The notes: generated by a model from the letters alone, not told the origin. A stretch of DNA of 64,000 bases from Flavobacteriales bacterium UBA2669 (GCA_002359215.1 DEMN01000004.1:27760-91759), one strand, 5' to 3'; positions 1-9,236 are shown, counted from the first letter of the stretch. A program made the numbers and translations.

Positions 1-452
1 AACTTGCCTTTTTTAATTTCAATATTATTAAACTTAACTTCCCACTTTATTGCCGTTGTATCTTTCGGATCTGCTGAAGAAAAATAATCCATAATAAAAA
101 ACAAATTATTATCTAGGCTGTCTTTAGGGTGTTGTAAATTAAAATAAGGTTCATTTAAAATTATTTTTTTAATATCAATCTTATTATTTCCTAAAGAAAA
201 CACTCCAACTTTAGCTTCTATTTCATTAGCATAAAAAAGCGTATCACCATACAAATCTTCAATATATAATTGATTAATTTTTAAGTTATTAAAAAAAGAA
301 ACTTCAACATTTTCAACACTAATAACGGTATTAAGCTCTTTTGATAAATGATTAAGATATTTTTTTACTAAAAAAGTTTGGAACGCATTGTTATAGATAG
401 TCAAAGAAAGAAAAGCAGCTACAAGCACAACAAATGCCGCAACAAATAACAT
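1..452 (-). CDS. TamB-like translocation/assembly module, N-terminal part (cut by window edge)
   Basis: This reading frame runs leftward off the window. The start is the ATG at 452-450, translating to MLFVAAFVVLVAAFLSLTIY and then an AsmA/TamB-like N-terminus. A hydrophobic anchor comes first, followed by alternating beta-type sequence with phrases such as VSFFNNLKINQLYIEDLYGD. TamB family proteins are anchored in the inner membrane and span the periplasm, working with an outer-membrane Omp85 partner. The frame is closed upstream by a stop at 521-519, with no ATG, GTG or TTG between, so 452 is the likely start. It is divergent from tsaD, a frequent arrangement in Bacteroidota. Only about 150 residues are visible, so the family call rests on the N-terminal style and the neighbour. 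Confidence 0.7.
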   Translation of the reverse strand, partial: MLFVAAFVVLVAAFLSLTIYNNAFQTFLVKKYLNHLSKELNTVISVENVEVSFFNNLKINQLYIEDLYGDTLFYANEIEAKVGVFSLGNNKIDIKKIILNEPYFNLQHPKDSLDNNLFFIMDYFSSADPKDTTAIKWEVKFNNIEIKKGK

Positions 453-513
453 TATTTTATTTCTTTTTTTGATAGTTTTGAACTTTAATTTTGAGACTTC
501 AAAAATACATTTA

Positions 514-1539
514 ATGCATCAATCTTCCATAATAATTTTAGGAATAGAATCATCTTGTGATGACACTGCTGCTGCTATAATCTCTGACGGCAAAGTCCTT
601 GCCAACATTATAGCCAACCAAGAAGTACATAAAAAGTACGGTGGAGTGGTTCCTGAGCTTGCCTCTAGAGCTCATCAGCAAAATATTGTACCTGTGGTAG
701 ATGCTACTCTGAAAAGAGCAGGCGTAAATAAAAATGATATTACTGCCATTGCTTTTACAAATGGTCCTGGTTTGTTAGGATCTTTATTAGTAGGAAGTTC
801 TTTTGCCAAAACTCTTTCGATTGGATTAAATATTCCTGCGATTGCTGTAAATCACATGCAAGGACATATTTTAGCTCACTTTATTCAAGAACTTAATGAA
901 GAAAAAGAAATACCTGAATTTCCTTTTTTATGTTTAACCGTTAGTGGTGGACATACACAAATTGTTAGGGTAGATGATTTTTTTAAAATGGAAGTTATTG
1001 GCGAAACCATTGATGATGCTGCCGGAGAAGCTTTTGATAAAGTTGCAAAAATGCTTCAACTACCTTATCCTGGTGGTCCATTGGTTGATAAATATGCTAA
1101 AGAAGGTAATCCTAACAGATTTTCATTTCCTCACCCTAAAGTAGAAGGAGTGAATTTTAGTTTTAGTGGGTTAAAAACATCTATTTTGTACTTTTTACAA
1201 AAAGAACTTAAGACCAACCCCGACTTTATCAACGAAAATATAAAAGATATTTGTGCTGGAGTTCAAAAAACTATAGTTGATATACTTATTGAAAAATTGG
1301 TAAAAGCAGTGAATGAGACCAATATTAAACAAATTGCTATTGCTGGTGGTGTTTCTGCCAATTCCGGATTAAGAACTGCTCTTCAATCTCTTACTCAGGA
1401 AGATATAAGAGTATTTATTCCAAAATTTGAATACTGTACTGACAATGCAGCTATGATAGCCATTACTGGTTATTACAATTATATAAAAAATCAAGATTTT
1501 TCTAAAAATTCCATACCAAATGCTAGAATGAAGCTATAA
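514..1539 (+). CDS. tsaD: tRNA N6-adenosine threonylcarbamoyltransferase TsaD
   Basis: TsaD transfers the threonylcarbamoyl group to A37 of tRNAs that read ANN codons, forming t6A, together with TsaB and TsaE. The protein is 341 aa, normal for the family. It begins IIILGIESSCDDT, the classic Kae1/Qri7/TsaD N-terminus. It has the metal-binding HMQGH motif (His114, His118), the SGGHTQ nucleotide-binding segment and, near the C-terminus, CTDNAAM. The ATG at 514 is preferred over an upstream TTG at 469, because the protein from 514 starts just before the conserved strand. The ribosyl modification it makes is the substrate of MtaB, encoded at 3301. The tamB-like gene upstream is divergent. Confidence 0.96.
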   Translation: MHQSSIIILGIESSCDDTAAAIISDGKVLANIIANQEVHKKYGGVVPELASRAHQQNIVPVVDATLKRAGVNKNDITAIAFTNGPGLLGSLLVGSSFAKTLSIGLNIPAIAVNHMQGHILAHFIQELNEEKEIPEFPFLCLTVSGGHTQIVRVDDFFKMEVIGETIDDAAGEAFDKVAKMLQLPYPGGPLVDKYAKEGNPNRFSFPHPKVEGVNFSFSGLKTSILYFLQKELKTNPDFINENIKDICAGVQKTIVDILIEKLVKAVNETNIKQIAIAGGVSANSGLRTALQSLTQEDIRVFIPKFEYCTDNAAMIAITGYYNYIKNQDFSKNSIPNARMKL

Positions 1540-1587
1540 ATTATTTATTTTTATCGACAAATCTAACTTAACTAACATTTAACTTTT

Positions 1588-1974
1588 GTGGTAGCAATTG
1601 ATTATATAGAAACCGAAACAGCTATTCTAGAACATAAAGATGATTATTTATACATAGCTTTTAAAAAAGATGCCGAAATTGAATTAGAACACGTTATTGC
1701 CAACAAAGAAGCACGAGAAAAAATTCAACAAGGAAAAAAAATGTTAGTACTTGGAGATATTCGTTATATGTGGCATATCTCAAAAGCAGCTCAAGATTAT
1801 TTAGCAAGTAAAGAAGTAACCAGTTTAAACATTGCTATGGCTATCTTAACAAGTTCACTAATGACTGTATTATTAGCTAATTTTTTCATTAAATTTAAAC
1901 AACCAGCTACTCCAACCAAAATGTTTAAAAATGAAGAAAAAGCTATTAAATGGTTATTATCATTTAAACATTAA
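1588..1974 (+). CDS. Small STAS/SpoIIAA-like domain protein, function unknown
   Basis: This is a 128-aa protein with a probable GTG start at 1588. Its alternating beta/alpha pattern (EHKDDYLYIAFKKDAEIE, then KEAREKIQQGKKMLVLGDIR, then AAQDYLASKEVTSLNIAMAIL) resembles small SpoIIAA-like (STAS-fold) proteins common in Bacteroidota. A moderately hydrophobic helix near residues 82-102 probably packs inside the fold. I recognise no catalytic motif. It sits alone between tsaD and the aminotransferase and is not obviously in an operon with either. The fold assignment is an inference from sequence pattern only. Confidence 0.65.
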   Translation: MVAIDYIETETAILEHKDDYLYIAFKKDAEIELEHVIANKEAREKIQQGKKMLVLGDIRYMWHISKAAQDYLASKEVTSLNIAMAILTSSLMTVLLANFFIKFKQPATPTKMFKNEEKAIKWLLSFKH

Positions 1975-2078
1975 AAGTTCATTTTCTTCATTTTTAAACA
2001 TTTTTTTCTTGTTCAATTTCTCAATGTTAGCTATTGAAATAAGGTTTATAACATCTATTTTCAGTAATTTCGCCACTT

Positions 2079-2086
2079 TAATTTTG
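2079..2086 (+). promoter_or_regulatory. Putative -7 box TAATTTTG ahead of the aminotransferase gene
   Basis: TAATTTTG matches the Bacteroidota -7 consensus TAnnTTTG. It ends four bases before the ATG at 2091, so the transcript would be leaderless or nearly so. No clear TTTG -33 element is seen; only a T-rich stretch lies at the right distance. Confidence 0.4.
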
Positions 2087-2090
2087 CTTT

Positions 2091-3287
2091 ATGAACAAAA
2101 CATTATCCGACAGAATTAACAACTTAAGCGAGTCACAAACCCTTGCTATGACAAGATTGAGTAGAGAGCTACAAGCTGAAGGAAAAGACGTAATTAGCCT
2201 GAGTATTGGAGAACCTGATTTTGATACGCCTCAGCTTATAAAAGATGCTGCTAAAAAAGCCATTGATGAAAACTATACGCACTATACTCCCGTTCCAGGT
2301 TATCCTGAACTTAGAAAAGCTGCTGCCAATAAATTAAAAAGAGATAATAATTTAGATTATTCTTTTGAACAAATAGTGGTTTCTACAGGTGCAAAACACT
2401 CACTTACTAATTTAGCATTGAGCATTTTAAATCCAGAGGATGAAGTTATTTTATTGGCTCCTTATTGGGTAAGCTACATTGAAATGATAAAAATTGCTGA
2501 AGCTACTCCTGTAGTAGTCTCTACAACTATTGAAACCGATTTTAAAATTACTATCGACCAACTTAAAAATGCCATTACGCCTAAAACCAGAATGATTTGG
2601 TTCAGCTCTCCTTGTAACCCTAGTGGCTCTGTTTATACTAAAGAAGAACTATTAGCAATTGCTGAATTGGTGAAAAATTATCCCAATATCATTATTGTTT
2701 CTGATGAAATTTACGAACACATTAATTTTGTTGGTAAACATGAAAGCATTGCTCAATTTGATTTTATAAAAGATCAAGTAGTGGTGGTAAATGGCGTTTC
2801 AAAAGGATTTGCTATGACAGGCTGGAGAATTGGTTTTATCGCTGCTCCAAAATGGATAGCCGATGCTTGTACCAAAATGCAAGGTCAGTTTACTTCTGGC
2901 ACTTGTAGTATCGCTCAAAAAGCGGCTCAAGCGGCTCTAGAAGCTGACATTTCTATTGTGAACGATATGGTTGCCGCTTTCCAAAGAAGAAAAGAGTTGG
3001 TGTATGATTTAATGAAAGATATTCCTGGAATTAAAATGAACCAACCTAAAGGTGCTTTTTATTTTTTTCCAGATGTTTCTTATTACTTTGGAAAATCTTA
3101 TAATGGAGAAGTGATAAAAGATGCAACAGATTTATGTATGTTTTTATTAAATAAAGGCTTAGTGGCATTAGTTAGTGGCGATGCTTTTGGAAATCCGGAA
3201 TGTTTGAGAATTTCTTATGCTACTTCTGAGGAAGTATTAAAAGAATCCATTAACAGAATTAAAAACACCTTAGCTTTATTGAAATAA
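2091..3287 (+). CDS. Aspartate aminotransferase-like class I PLP aminotransferase
   Basis: This is a 398-aa fold-type I aminotransferase, expected to exchange amino groups between aspartate (or a related amino acid) and 2-oxoglutarate. The segments seen are SLSIGEPDFDTP near residue 37, YTPVPGYPELRKA, the substrate/PLP region WFSSPCNPSG, SDEIYEHI, and the PLP lysine in SKGFAMTGWRIGF (Lys238). The C-terminal ECLRISYATS carries the conserved carboxylate-binding arginine. Length and motifs fit the Igamma AspC group of bacteria. Substrate specificity cannot be read from the sequence. It lies 13 bp upstream of mtaB on the same strand, so co-transcription is likely. Confidence 0.93.
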   Translation: MNKTLSDRINNLSESQTLAMTRLSRELQAEGKDVISLSIGEPDFDTPQLIKDAAKKAIDENYTHYTPVPGYPELRKAAANKLKRDNNLDYSFEQIVVSTGAKHSLTNLALSILNPEDEVILLAPYWVSYIEMIKIAEATPVVVSTTIETDFKITIDQLKNAITPKTRMIWFSSPCNPSGSVYTKEELLAIAELVKNYPNIIIVSDEIYEHINFVGKHESIAQFDFIKDQVVVVNGVSKGFAMTGWRIGFIAAPKWIADACTKMQGQFTSGTCSIAQKAAQAALEADISIVNDMVAAFQRRKELVYDLMKDIPGIKMNQPKGAFYFFPDVSYYFGKSYNGEVIKDATDLCMFLLNKGLVALVSGDAFGNPECLRISYATSEEVLKESINRIKNTLALLK

Positions 3288-3300
3288 TTGTAATTTACGA

Positions 3301-4623
3301 ATGAACCCAACAAAAAAAGTAGCTTTATATACACTTGGTTGTAAACTGAATTTTTCAGAAACTTCTTCTATTGCCAGAATGTTTCAGGAAGAAGGTTTTG
3401 CAAGAGTTGATTTTAACGATACTCCCGATGTTTTTGTAATAAACACTTGTTCCGTTACCGAAAATGCCGACAAAAAATGCAAGCAGTTAGTAAAAAAAGC
3501 TAAAAAAATAAATCCTGATGCATTTGTAGCTATAATTGGCTGTTATGCTCAATTAAAACCTGAGGAGATTGCTCAAATTCATGGTGTAAACATGGTACTT
3601 GGTGCCGCAGAAAAATTCAAAATTGTTGATTATTTTTATCAGCAAGAAAAAAGTGAAATTGCTCAGATACATGCTTCAAAAATTAAAGAAGCTAAAGATT
3701 TTATTCCTTCCTATTCTCATGGCGACAGAACACGTTCTTTCCTTAAAATACAAGATGGTTGCGATTACTTTTGTACTTTTTGCACTATTCCATTGGCAAG
3801 AGGTAAAAGTAGAAATCAATCCATAGCCGAAACGGTAAAAGTTGCTGAAGAAATTGCTAAAACTAACATTAAAGAAGTAGTTCTAACTGGTGTAAACATT
3901 GGAGATTTTGGTCAAGGAGAAGGTAATGAAGATTTTTACCAATTGGTTCAAGCTTTAGACAAAGTTGATGGCATTAATAGATACAGAATATCATCTATAG
4001 AACCCAATTTACTGAGTAATGATATAATTGATTTTGTTAGTGAATCTGACAAATTTATGCCTCATTTTCATATTCCGCTACAATCTGGTTCCAACAAAAT
4101 ATTAAAAATAATGCGTAGAAAATACCTCAAAGAATTATATTCCGAAAGGGTTTATCGTATTAAAGAAAAAATGCCTCACGCTTGTATTGGTGTAGATGTT
4201 ATTGTTGGTTTTCCTGATGAAACGGATGAAGATTTTTTAGAAACTTACAACTTCTTAAATGAATTGCCTATCTCCTACTTGCATGTATTTACTTATTCCG
4301 AAAGACAAAATACGACTGCGGTTAAATTAGACAATCCCGTACCGAAAGAAGTAAGAAGTGAAAGAAGTAAAATGTTGCACATTCTTTCTGAAAAGAAAAA
4401 AAGATATTTTTATGAGCAGTTTTTAGGTAAATCGTTTAATGTTTTACTGGAAGCCGAACAACACGAAGGCTTTTTAAATGGTTTTACTGAAAATTACATT
4501 AAAGTAAAAGTTCCTTACGAGACAGCTTTAGAAAACACCATACAACAAATTAATATAAACACTATTGATTCAGAAAATGTTGCAGAAGGAGAGTTAATTT
4601 TAAATTACAAATTAGAGGTTTAA
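3301..4623 (+). CDS. mtaB: tRNA t6A methylthiotransferase MtaB
   Basis: MtaB is a radical-SAM enzyme that converts t6A37 to ms2t6A37 in tRNA. The 440-aa protein shows the full architecture. The N-terminal UPF0004 domain carries cysteines Cys14 (TLGCKLNFSE), Cys50 (INTCSV) and Cys81 (GCYAQ), which ligate the auxiliary iron-sulfur cluster. The radical-SAM CxxxCxxC motif is Cys154, Cys158 and Cys161 (GCDYFCTFCTIP). A C-terminal TRAM-like region follows. The TLGCKLNFSETS start favours MtaB over MiaB, whose N-terminus usually has a GCQMN pattern. It lies close after the aminotransferase gene and 39 bp before lgt. Confidence 0.94.
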   Translation: MNPTKKVALYTLGCKLNFSETSSIARMFQEEGFARVDFNDTPDVFVINTCSVTENADKKCKQLVKKAKKINPDAFVAIIGCYAQLKPEEIAQIHGVNMVLGAAEKFKIVDYFYQQEKSEIAQIHASKIKEAKDFIPSYSHGDRTRSFLKIQDGCDYFCTFCTIPLARGKSRNQSIAETVKVAEEIAKTNIKEVVLTGVNIGDFGQGEGNEDFYQLVQALDKVDGINRYRISSIEPNLLSNDIIDFVSESDKFMPHFHIPLQSGSNKILKIMRRKYLKELYSERVYRIKEKMPHACIGVDVIVGFPDETDEDFLETYNFLNELPISYLHVFTYSERQNTTAVKLDNPVPKEVRSERSKMLHILSEKKKRYFYEQFLGKSFNVLLEAEQHEGFLNGFTENYIKVKVPYETALENTIQQININTIDSENVAEGELILNYKLEV

Positions 4624-4662
4624 AATTAAAACCATTAAACTTATAAACTTCAAACTAAAAAA

Positions 4663-5820
4663 ATGTTTCCATTCCTATCAGATTTAATCAACTATTTATT
4701 CGGATTTTCATTTTCGTTTCCATTGCCCATGTTTGGGTTTATGGTAGCCTTAGCCTTTATAGCAGCTAATTTACTTTTTGTGCAGGAAATGAAAAGAAAA
4801 GAAGCTGATGGCCTATTATCTGCCGATACCATAAAAGTTATTAAAGGCAAAAAAGCATCTGTAAATGAATTACTAAGCAACGGACTTTTCGGTTTTGTTA
4901 TTGGTTATAAATTAGGAGGAATTATTTTAAACTATGCTCAGGCTACCGAAGACTTACAGTCTTATGTAATGTCTTTAGAAGGAAATTTACTTTCAGGAAT
5001 TGTGTTGGCAGCTGTATTAGCTTACCTAAAATATAGAGAAGCAGAAAAAAACAGGTTACCGGAACCTAAAGAAGTAACAGAAATTGTTCGTCCTTACCAA
5101 CATGTGGGCAACATGACTTTTATTGCTGCTATTGGCGGGATTTTAGGAGCTAAAATCTTTGATGCTGTTGAGGATTTAGAAAGGTTAATGGAAGATCCTA
5201 TTGGTGTGATTTTATCAGGTTCGGGATTGAGTATTTATGGCGGATTAATAATTGGTGGCGGTGCTGTAGTCTATTATGCTCATAAAAAAGGATTAAAATT
5301 AGTACATGTTATAGATGCTTGTGCTCCGGGATTGATGCTCGCTTACGGAATTGGCAGAATTGGTTGTCAGCTTTCGGGTGATGGCGATTGGGGAACCACC
5401 AACGAATTACCTATACCGGAAGCATTAAGCTTTTTACCCGATTGGATGTGGTCTTTTACTTATCCTCACAATGTTAATGGCGAAGGAATTTTAATAGCCG
5501 GTTGTGAAGGTAAATATTGCTATGAATTAGCAACTCCTGTTTGGCCTACTCCATTTTACGAAACGGTAATGGCTTTTATGATTTTTGGTGGTTTATGGGC
5601 TTTCAGAAAAAAAATAACTACCCCCGGAGTTATGTTTTCTTTCTACCTTATTTTTAATGGTATTGAACGTTTTTTAATAGAAAAAATAAGAATTAATCCT
5701 GATTATAATATTTTGGGGATGAAAGCTACACAAGCAGAAATTATTGCCGTATTGCTTATTATCGTTGGAATTGGTGGGGTTTGGTATGCTAAGAAATCCT
5801 ACAAAGGAGCTACGAAATGA
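4663..5820 (+). CDS. lgt: Prolipoprotein diacylglyceryl transferase Lgt
   Basis: Lgt moves a diacylglyceryl group from phosphatidylglycerol to the lipobox cysteine of prolipoproteins in the inner membrane. The 385-aa sequence has several membrane segments, the IYGGLIIGGG segment (the HGGL-like region of Lgt), and the signature region DACAPGLMLAYGIGRIGCQLSG. The last contains the conserved arginine of the Lgt family. It is longer than the roughly 290 aa of E. coli Lgt. The extra length is a charged loop at residues 130-150 and a segment around residues 270-300, as in other Bacteroidota. The 3' end overlaps the convergent BamA-like gene by 22 bp. Confidence 0.93.
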   Translation: MFPFLSDLINYLFGFSFSFPLPMFGFMVALAFIAANLLFVQEMKRKEADGLLSADTIKVIKGKKASVNELLSNGLFGFVIGYKLGGIILNYAQATEDLQSYVMSLEGNLLSGIVLAAVLAYLKYREAEKNRLPEPKEVTEIVRPYQHVGNMTFIAAIGGILGAKIFDAVEDLERLMEDPIGVILSGSGLSIYGGLIIGGGAVVYYAHKKGLKLVHVIDACAPGLMLAYGIGRIGCQLSGDGDWGTTNELPIPEALSFLPDWMWSFTYPHNVNGEGILIAGCEGKYCYELATPVWPTPFYETVMAFMIFGGLWAFRKKITTPGVMFSFYLIFNGIERFLIEKIRINPDYNILGMKATQAEIIAVLLIIVGIGGVWYAKKSYKGATK

Positions 5821-7223
5821 AGGAATAAACCATGTTCGTTTAAGTGATTTATACTGTACTCTACTCTAAAAACAACATCGTAATACGTAACAAAATCTAA
5901 CGCCACTCCTGCACTATATAGATGAGTATTATTCAACGAATTTGTTTTACTCAACTCTCGGTCATATACATAACCTGTATCGAAAAACAATCCTGAATAA
6001 ACAGAAAGGGGTACTTTCTTAAATTTCTCAGAAAACAAAAAAGGTAGATACGTAATTTTATTATCTACTAAGGCATACCTAAACTGTGTTTTGGCTAATC
6101 CGTAATGCTCCCCATGAATTACATAAAACTCATACCCTCTTACTAAGTTATTGTTATAACCCAATCCACCCAACAAATAAAATGGCGGACGTTCTAACGA
6201 ATATTTGCCTTTGGTATATACAGCAAAATAAGTTCTGCTACCCATTTTCCAATACTTTCGTAGAGAAAACAATCCATACAATGCATCTATATTATGATCG
6301 GAAATTCCAAATCCATTTTTAATCACATTAAATTCAGCGAAATACCCTTTTGTTGGGTAACTTTTAAAGTTTCGTTTATCTCTTTTAAAGGTATATAAAA
6401 AGCTAAACAAACTGGTGTTGTTATCTTTCTTCTCTAAAAATTCATCCGAAAGAGCAAAAACAGTATCAGCAATACTGAAATAATGGTGCCTTACTTCAAA
6501 AGAATGTAAGTTATATAACTTGGGGCGATACTCGTAATTTATTCTGGAAACAAATTGCTCTTGCAAATAAAGTTCATCCATTTTTACAAAATCCCTTTTG
6601 TTATCGGTTGTGCCATACATTACCTCATGATTTCTATTGTAATTAAATCCTACCATAAAGCCTTGTGTTTGCTTTTTATTAAGATAAGGAACATGATAAC
6701 GAAACTCTGCTTTTTCGGTATAACCACCTTGAGCTTTAAACACCAAGCGTTCTTTCCTTCCTCTAAAGTTTTCTTTGGCGAGATAAAGTCCGTAGTTTAC
6801 TCTATCGAAATTTTTGGTTTCCCACCAAGTATTAAAATTTGTCTCTTGTACTTCAAAAATTGGCAACGGCCACCAATACCAACGTTCTTCCACAGTAACA
6901 TAAATAGAAATAATTTCATCAGTAAAATATACTACATCAACATTTACAAAATTAAAAAGCAAGGTGTTCATTAAATTACTTTGCGTTCTTTCTATAATGT
7001 AATTAAGCTTATTTTTAGAAATAGTATCGTTTAAACTAAAAGGAAATTCCCTTTCTATAATATGATTTTTAGTGGTTTTATTACCTATGATTTTATACTC
7101 TACCACTACAACAGCTGTATCCATATTAATGCCTTCTGCACTTGCTTTTGTAGGGTTAAAAACAAACAATAAAAGCAACAACATCCATACTATTGGATAA
7201 AAATTAGTGGAGCGAAAAAGCAT
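5799..7223 (-). CDS. BamA/TamA-like outer-membrane protein with one POTRA-like domain
   Basis: This is a 474-aa protein with an N-terminal signal peptide (hydrophobic MLLLLLFVFNP, then a cleavage region near TKASA). A POTRA-like module follows (YKIIGNKTTKNHIIERE...LNYIIERTQSNLMNTLLFNFV). The remaining 350 residues look like an Omp85-type beta-barrel with many aromatic alternating strands, including YPTKGYFAEFNV and a late RVEYSINH. Omp85 proteins insert or translocate proteins at the outer membrane. With one POTRA-like unit it is much smaller than BamA, and its substrate is unknown. The gene follows the CBS-domain gene by 4 bp on the same strand and converges on lgt. Confidence 0.8.
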   Translation of the reverse strand: MLFRSTNFYPIVWMLLLLLFVFNPTKASAEGINMDTAVVVVEYKIIGNKTTKNHIIEREFPFSLNDTISKNKLNYIIERTQSNLMNTLLFNFVNVDVVYFTDEIISIYVTVEERWYWWPLPIFEVQETNFNTWWETKNFDRVNYGLYLAKENFRGRKERLVFKAQGGYTEKAEFRYHVPYLNKKQTQGFMVGFNYNRNHEVMYGTTDNKRDFVKMDELYLQEQFVSRINYEYRPKLYNLHSFEVRHHYFSIADTVFALSDEFLEKKDNNTSLFSFLYTFKRDKRNFKSYPTKGYFAEFNVIKNGFGISDHNIDALYGLFSLRKYWKMGSRTYFAVYTKGKYSLERPPFYLLGGLGYNNNLVRGYEFYVIHGEHYGLAKTQFRYALVDNKITYLPFLFSEKFKKVPLSVYSGLFFDTGYVYDRELSKTNSLNNTHLYSAGVALDFVTYYDVVFRVEYSINHLNEHGLFLHFVAPL

Positions 7224-7227
7224 TTAA

Positions 7228-7890
7228 TTAAGGGTTTAAAAACCTCATGAATTCATCATATCTATTTTGTAAATCTTTCTGATAATCAGTTTCGTTATAT
7301 GAAGCTGTGATAGTATAATTAAATCTCTCAAAGGTGGCTAAAATTCTGGTAATTTCGTTTTTATTTATTTTTAAGGTTACTTCCAACTTAGTAGAATCAG
7401 GATGTGAAGTAATAAATGACGCTAATATTTTAGCATTATCAGACTCAACAATTTTAGCAATTTCTGCCAAAGAATAATCATTTATATTCAGTTGAATTGT
7501 AATGATACTACCCTGGTTTGCAATAGAAACCGTTTCTGAAAAAAACTTTAAAATACTATTGATAGTAATAATTCCCAAGAACTTATCATTAGAACCCAAA
7601 ACCGGTAATAAATCCACTTCATTTTGAACTATTAATGAAATAATCTCAAATACATGCTGATTTTCATGAACAAAAGGCTTTTTAAAATTAAGGTTGTAAG
7701 AGCTAATTAAATCATCAATATTGCTTCTATCTAACAACTGTGTTTCTTCTATCATGCCCAAATATTCGCCATTATTAACCACAGGAAGGTCAGTTACTTT
7801 AAATTCTTCCATCCAATCTAACGCTCTGCTACCTTTATCGGATAGTTTTAATGGTGGTATCTCATAAGTAATTAATTGAGAAGCTATCAT
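7228..7890 (-). CDS. CBS-domain pair protein
   Basis: This is a 220-aa soluble protein. Residues 1-130 hold two CBS motifs (DLPVVNNGEYLGMIEE and DLLPVLGSNDKFLGIITINSILKF). CBS pairs usually bind adenosyl ligands. The C-terminal 90 residues (IITIQLNINDYSLAEIAKIVESDNAKIL) look like an ACT-type regulatory fold. There is no enzyme domain, so it is probably a stand-alone sensor or regulator. It heads a two-gene unit with the Omp85-like gene, is divergent from pdxJ, and shares the 85-bp intergenic region with it. The function is not known from sequence. Confidence 0.85.
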   Translation of the reverse strand: MIASQLITYEIPPLKLSDKGSRALDWMEEFKVTDLPVVNNGEYLGMIEETQLLDRSNIDDLISSYNLNFKKPFVHENQHVFEIISLIVQNEVDLLPVLGSNDKFLGIITINSILKFFSETVSIANQGSIITIQLNINDYSLAEIAKIVESDNAKILASFITSHPDSTKLEVTLKINKNEITRILATFERFNYTITASYNETDYQKDLQNRYDEFMRFLNP

Positions 7891-7906
7891 AATTAAAAAT
7901 TGTTTA

Positions 7907-7914
7907 TACTTTTG
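7907..7914 (+). promoter_or_regulatory. Putative -7 box TACTTTTG ahead of pdxJ
   Basis: TACTTTTG matches TAnnTTTG and lies 61 bp upstream of the pdxJ ATG, in the divergent intergenic region. No convincing -33 element is seen. Confidence 0.35.
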
Positions 7915-7975
7915 TCTTTATTATTGCTTTGACATAAGTCAACACGCAATTTTGTAAAAATACTAAAATATTACA

Positions 7976-8689
7976 ATGACAAAGTTAAGTGTTAATATTA
8001 ATAAAATTGCAACCATCAGAAATGCTCGTGGAGGAAATTTACCCGATTTAGTTCAGATGGCTAAAGATTGTGAAAAATTTGGTGCTGAAGGAATTACTGT
8101 ACATCCAAGACCAGATGAAAGACATATAAGGTACAAAGATGTTTATGATTTAAGTCCGGTTATAACCACAGAGTTTAATATTGAAGGTTTTCCAAACACT
8201 AAATTTATTAAGTTGGTATTGGATGTTATCCCCACTCAAGTCACCTTAGTTCCAGACCCTCCAGGAGTACTAACTTCTAACGCAGGTTGGGATACCGTAA
8301 AACAAAAAGACTTTTTAAAAGAAGTGATAAATACTTTTAAACAACACAATATTAGAACTTCTATTTTTGTAGATACTAATTTAGAAAACATAAAAAATGC
8401 AGTAGATACCGGAACCGATAGAATAGAATTTTATACCGGTCCGTATGCAGAAGATTTTCCCAACAACAACCAAAAAGCCATTGCTCCTTATGCTGAAGCA
8501 GCTAAATTAGCTCATTCATTAGGGTTAGAAATAAATGCCGGACACGATTTGAATTTGGATAACCTTAACTTTTTTAAAACTAATATTCCTTACTTAAAAG
8601 AAGTATCTATTGGTCATGCTTTAATTTGCGATGCCCTGTATTTTGGCATGGAAATGACTATAAAAAAATATTTAAACTGTTTAAAATAA
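7976..8689 (+). CDS. pdxJ: Pyridoxine 5'-phosphate synthase PdxJ
   Basis: PdxJ condenses 3-amino-2-oxopropyl phosphate with 1-deoxyxylulose 5-phosphate to make pyridoxine 5'-phosphate, in the DXP-dependent vitamin B6 pathway. The 237-aa sequence is a TIM barrel with the family's N-terminal KLSVNINKIATIRNARG. It also has GITVHPRPDERHI (substrate-binding His and Arg), PTQVTLVPDPPG, DRIEFYTGPYA and INAGHDLN. The length is normal. It is followed by a lipoprotein gene only 12 bp downstream, which may share its transcript. Confidence 0.96.
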   Translation: MTKLSVNINKIATIRNARGGNLPDLVQMAKDCEKFGAEGITVHPRPDERHIRYKDVYDLSPVITTEFNIEGFPNTKFIKLVLDVIPTQVTLVPDPPGVLTSNAGWDTVKQKDFLKEVINTFKQHNIRTSIFVDTNLENIKNAVDTGTDRIEFYTGPYAEDFPNNNQKAIAPYAEAAKLAHSLGLEINAGHDLNLDNLNFFKTNIPYLKEVSIGHALICDALYFGMEMTIKKYLNCLK

Positions 8690-8701
8690 AAACAAATTCA
8701 T

Positions 8702-9232
8702 ATGAAAATATTTATCCCCATATCAATTCTTGTAATTTTTGCTTCCTGTAAGTCAACAAAAGAAACAGCTACAGAAGTGACCAACACAACCAAGACTACA
8801 GAAACTACTAAAACTGATGCTGCTCCAACTTTTAAAGAAGTTAATTTTAACACGCTAAGCGAAGGTAATAATGGTGGCTTTTTGGGAAAACAAAACATAG
8901 TGATAACTTCTCAAGAAAAATTAGAAGAAGTTTGGAACGAAGCTTACTCTAACTACATGAAAAAACCTGCTGTTCCTGTGTTAAATTTTGAAAACAAAAT
9001 GGTTTTATTAACCACCATGGGAGAGCAAAATAATGGTGGTTTTTCAATAAAAATAGCATCTATAACAGAGCACGAAAACAATGTTATGGTTATTGTAGAA
9101 GAAAACATTCCTGATAATAATTGTATAACCACTTCTGTAATTACTTATCCTTATGAAATAATAGAAATGCCTACAACTATTAAGAAAGTAGTGTTTAAAA
9201 ATGTAGAGAAAATCTATTCTTGCGAAGAATAA
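8702..9232 (+). CDS. PrcB-like lipoprotein
   Basis: This is a 176-aa lipoprotein: hydrophobic N-terminus, lipobox FASC with Cys16, then a Thr-rich linker. The body (LNFENKMVLLTTMGEQNNGGFSIKIASI) matches the C-terminal domain of PrcB. That protein was described as a partner stabilising the PrtP protease complex in Treponema, and the domain also occurs in lipoproteins of unknown function. The NGGFSIKI segment is the most typical part. No protease gene adjoins it, so a protease-partner role is only a possibility. It follows pdxJ on the same strand. Confidence 0.7.
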   Translation: MKIFIPISILVIFASCKSTKETATEVTNTTKTTETTKTDAAPTFKEVNFNTLSEGNNGGFLGKQNIVITSQEKLEEVWNEAYSNYMKKPAVPVLNFENKMVLLTTMGEQNNGGFSIKIASITEHENNVMVIVEENIPDNNCITTSVITYPYEIIEMPTTIKKVVFKNVEKIYSCEE

Positions 9233-9236
9233 AATC

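Noticed and set aside
1931..2119. 62-aa plus-strand frame across the end of the SpoIIAA-like gene and the aminotransferase start
   Set aside because: It overlaps both genes in another frame, is Phe/Asn-rich without domain character, and ends inside the aminotransferase.
6555..6974. 139-aa plus-strand frame opposite the BamA/TamA-like gene
   Set aside because: It is antisense to a well-supported signal-peptide/POTRA/barrel gene and has no recognisable features.
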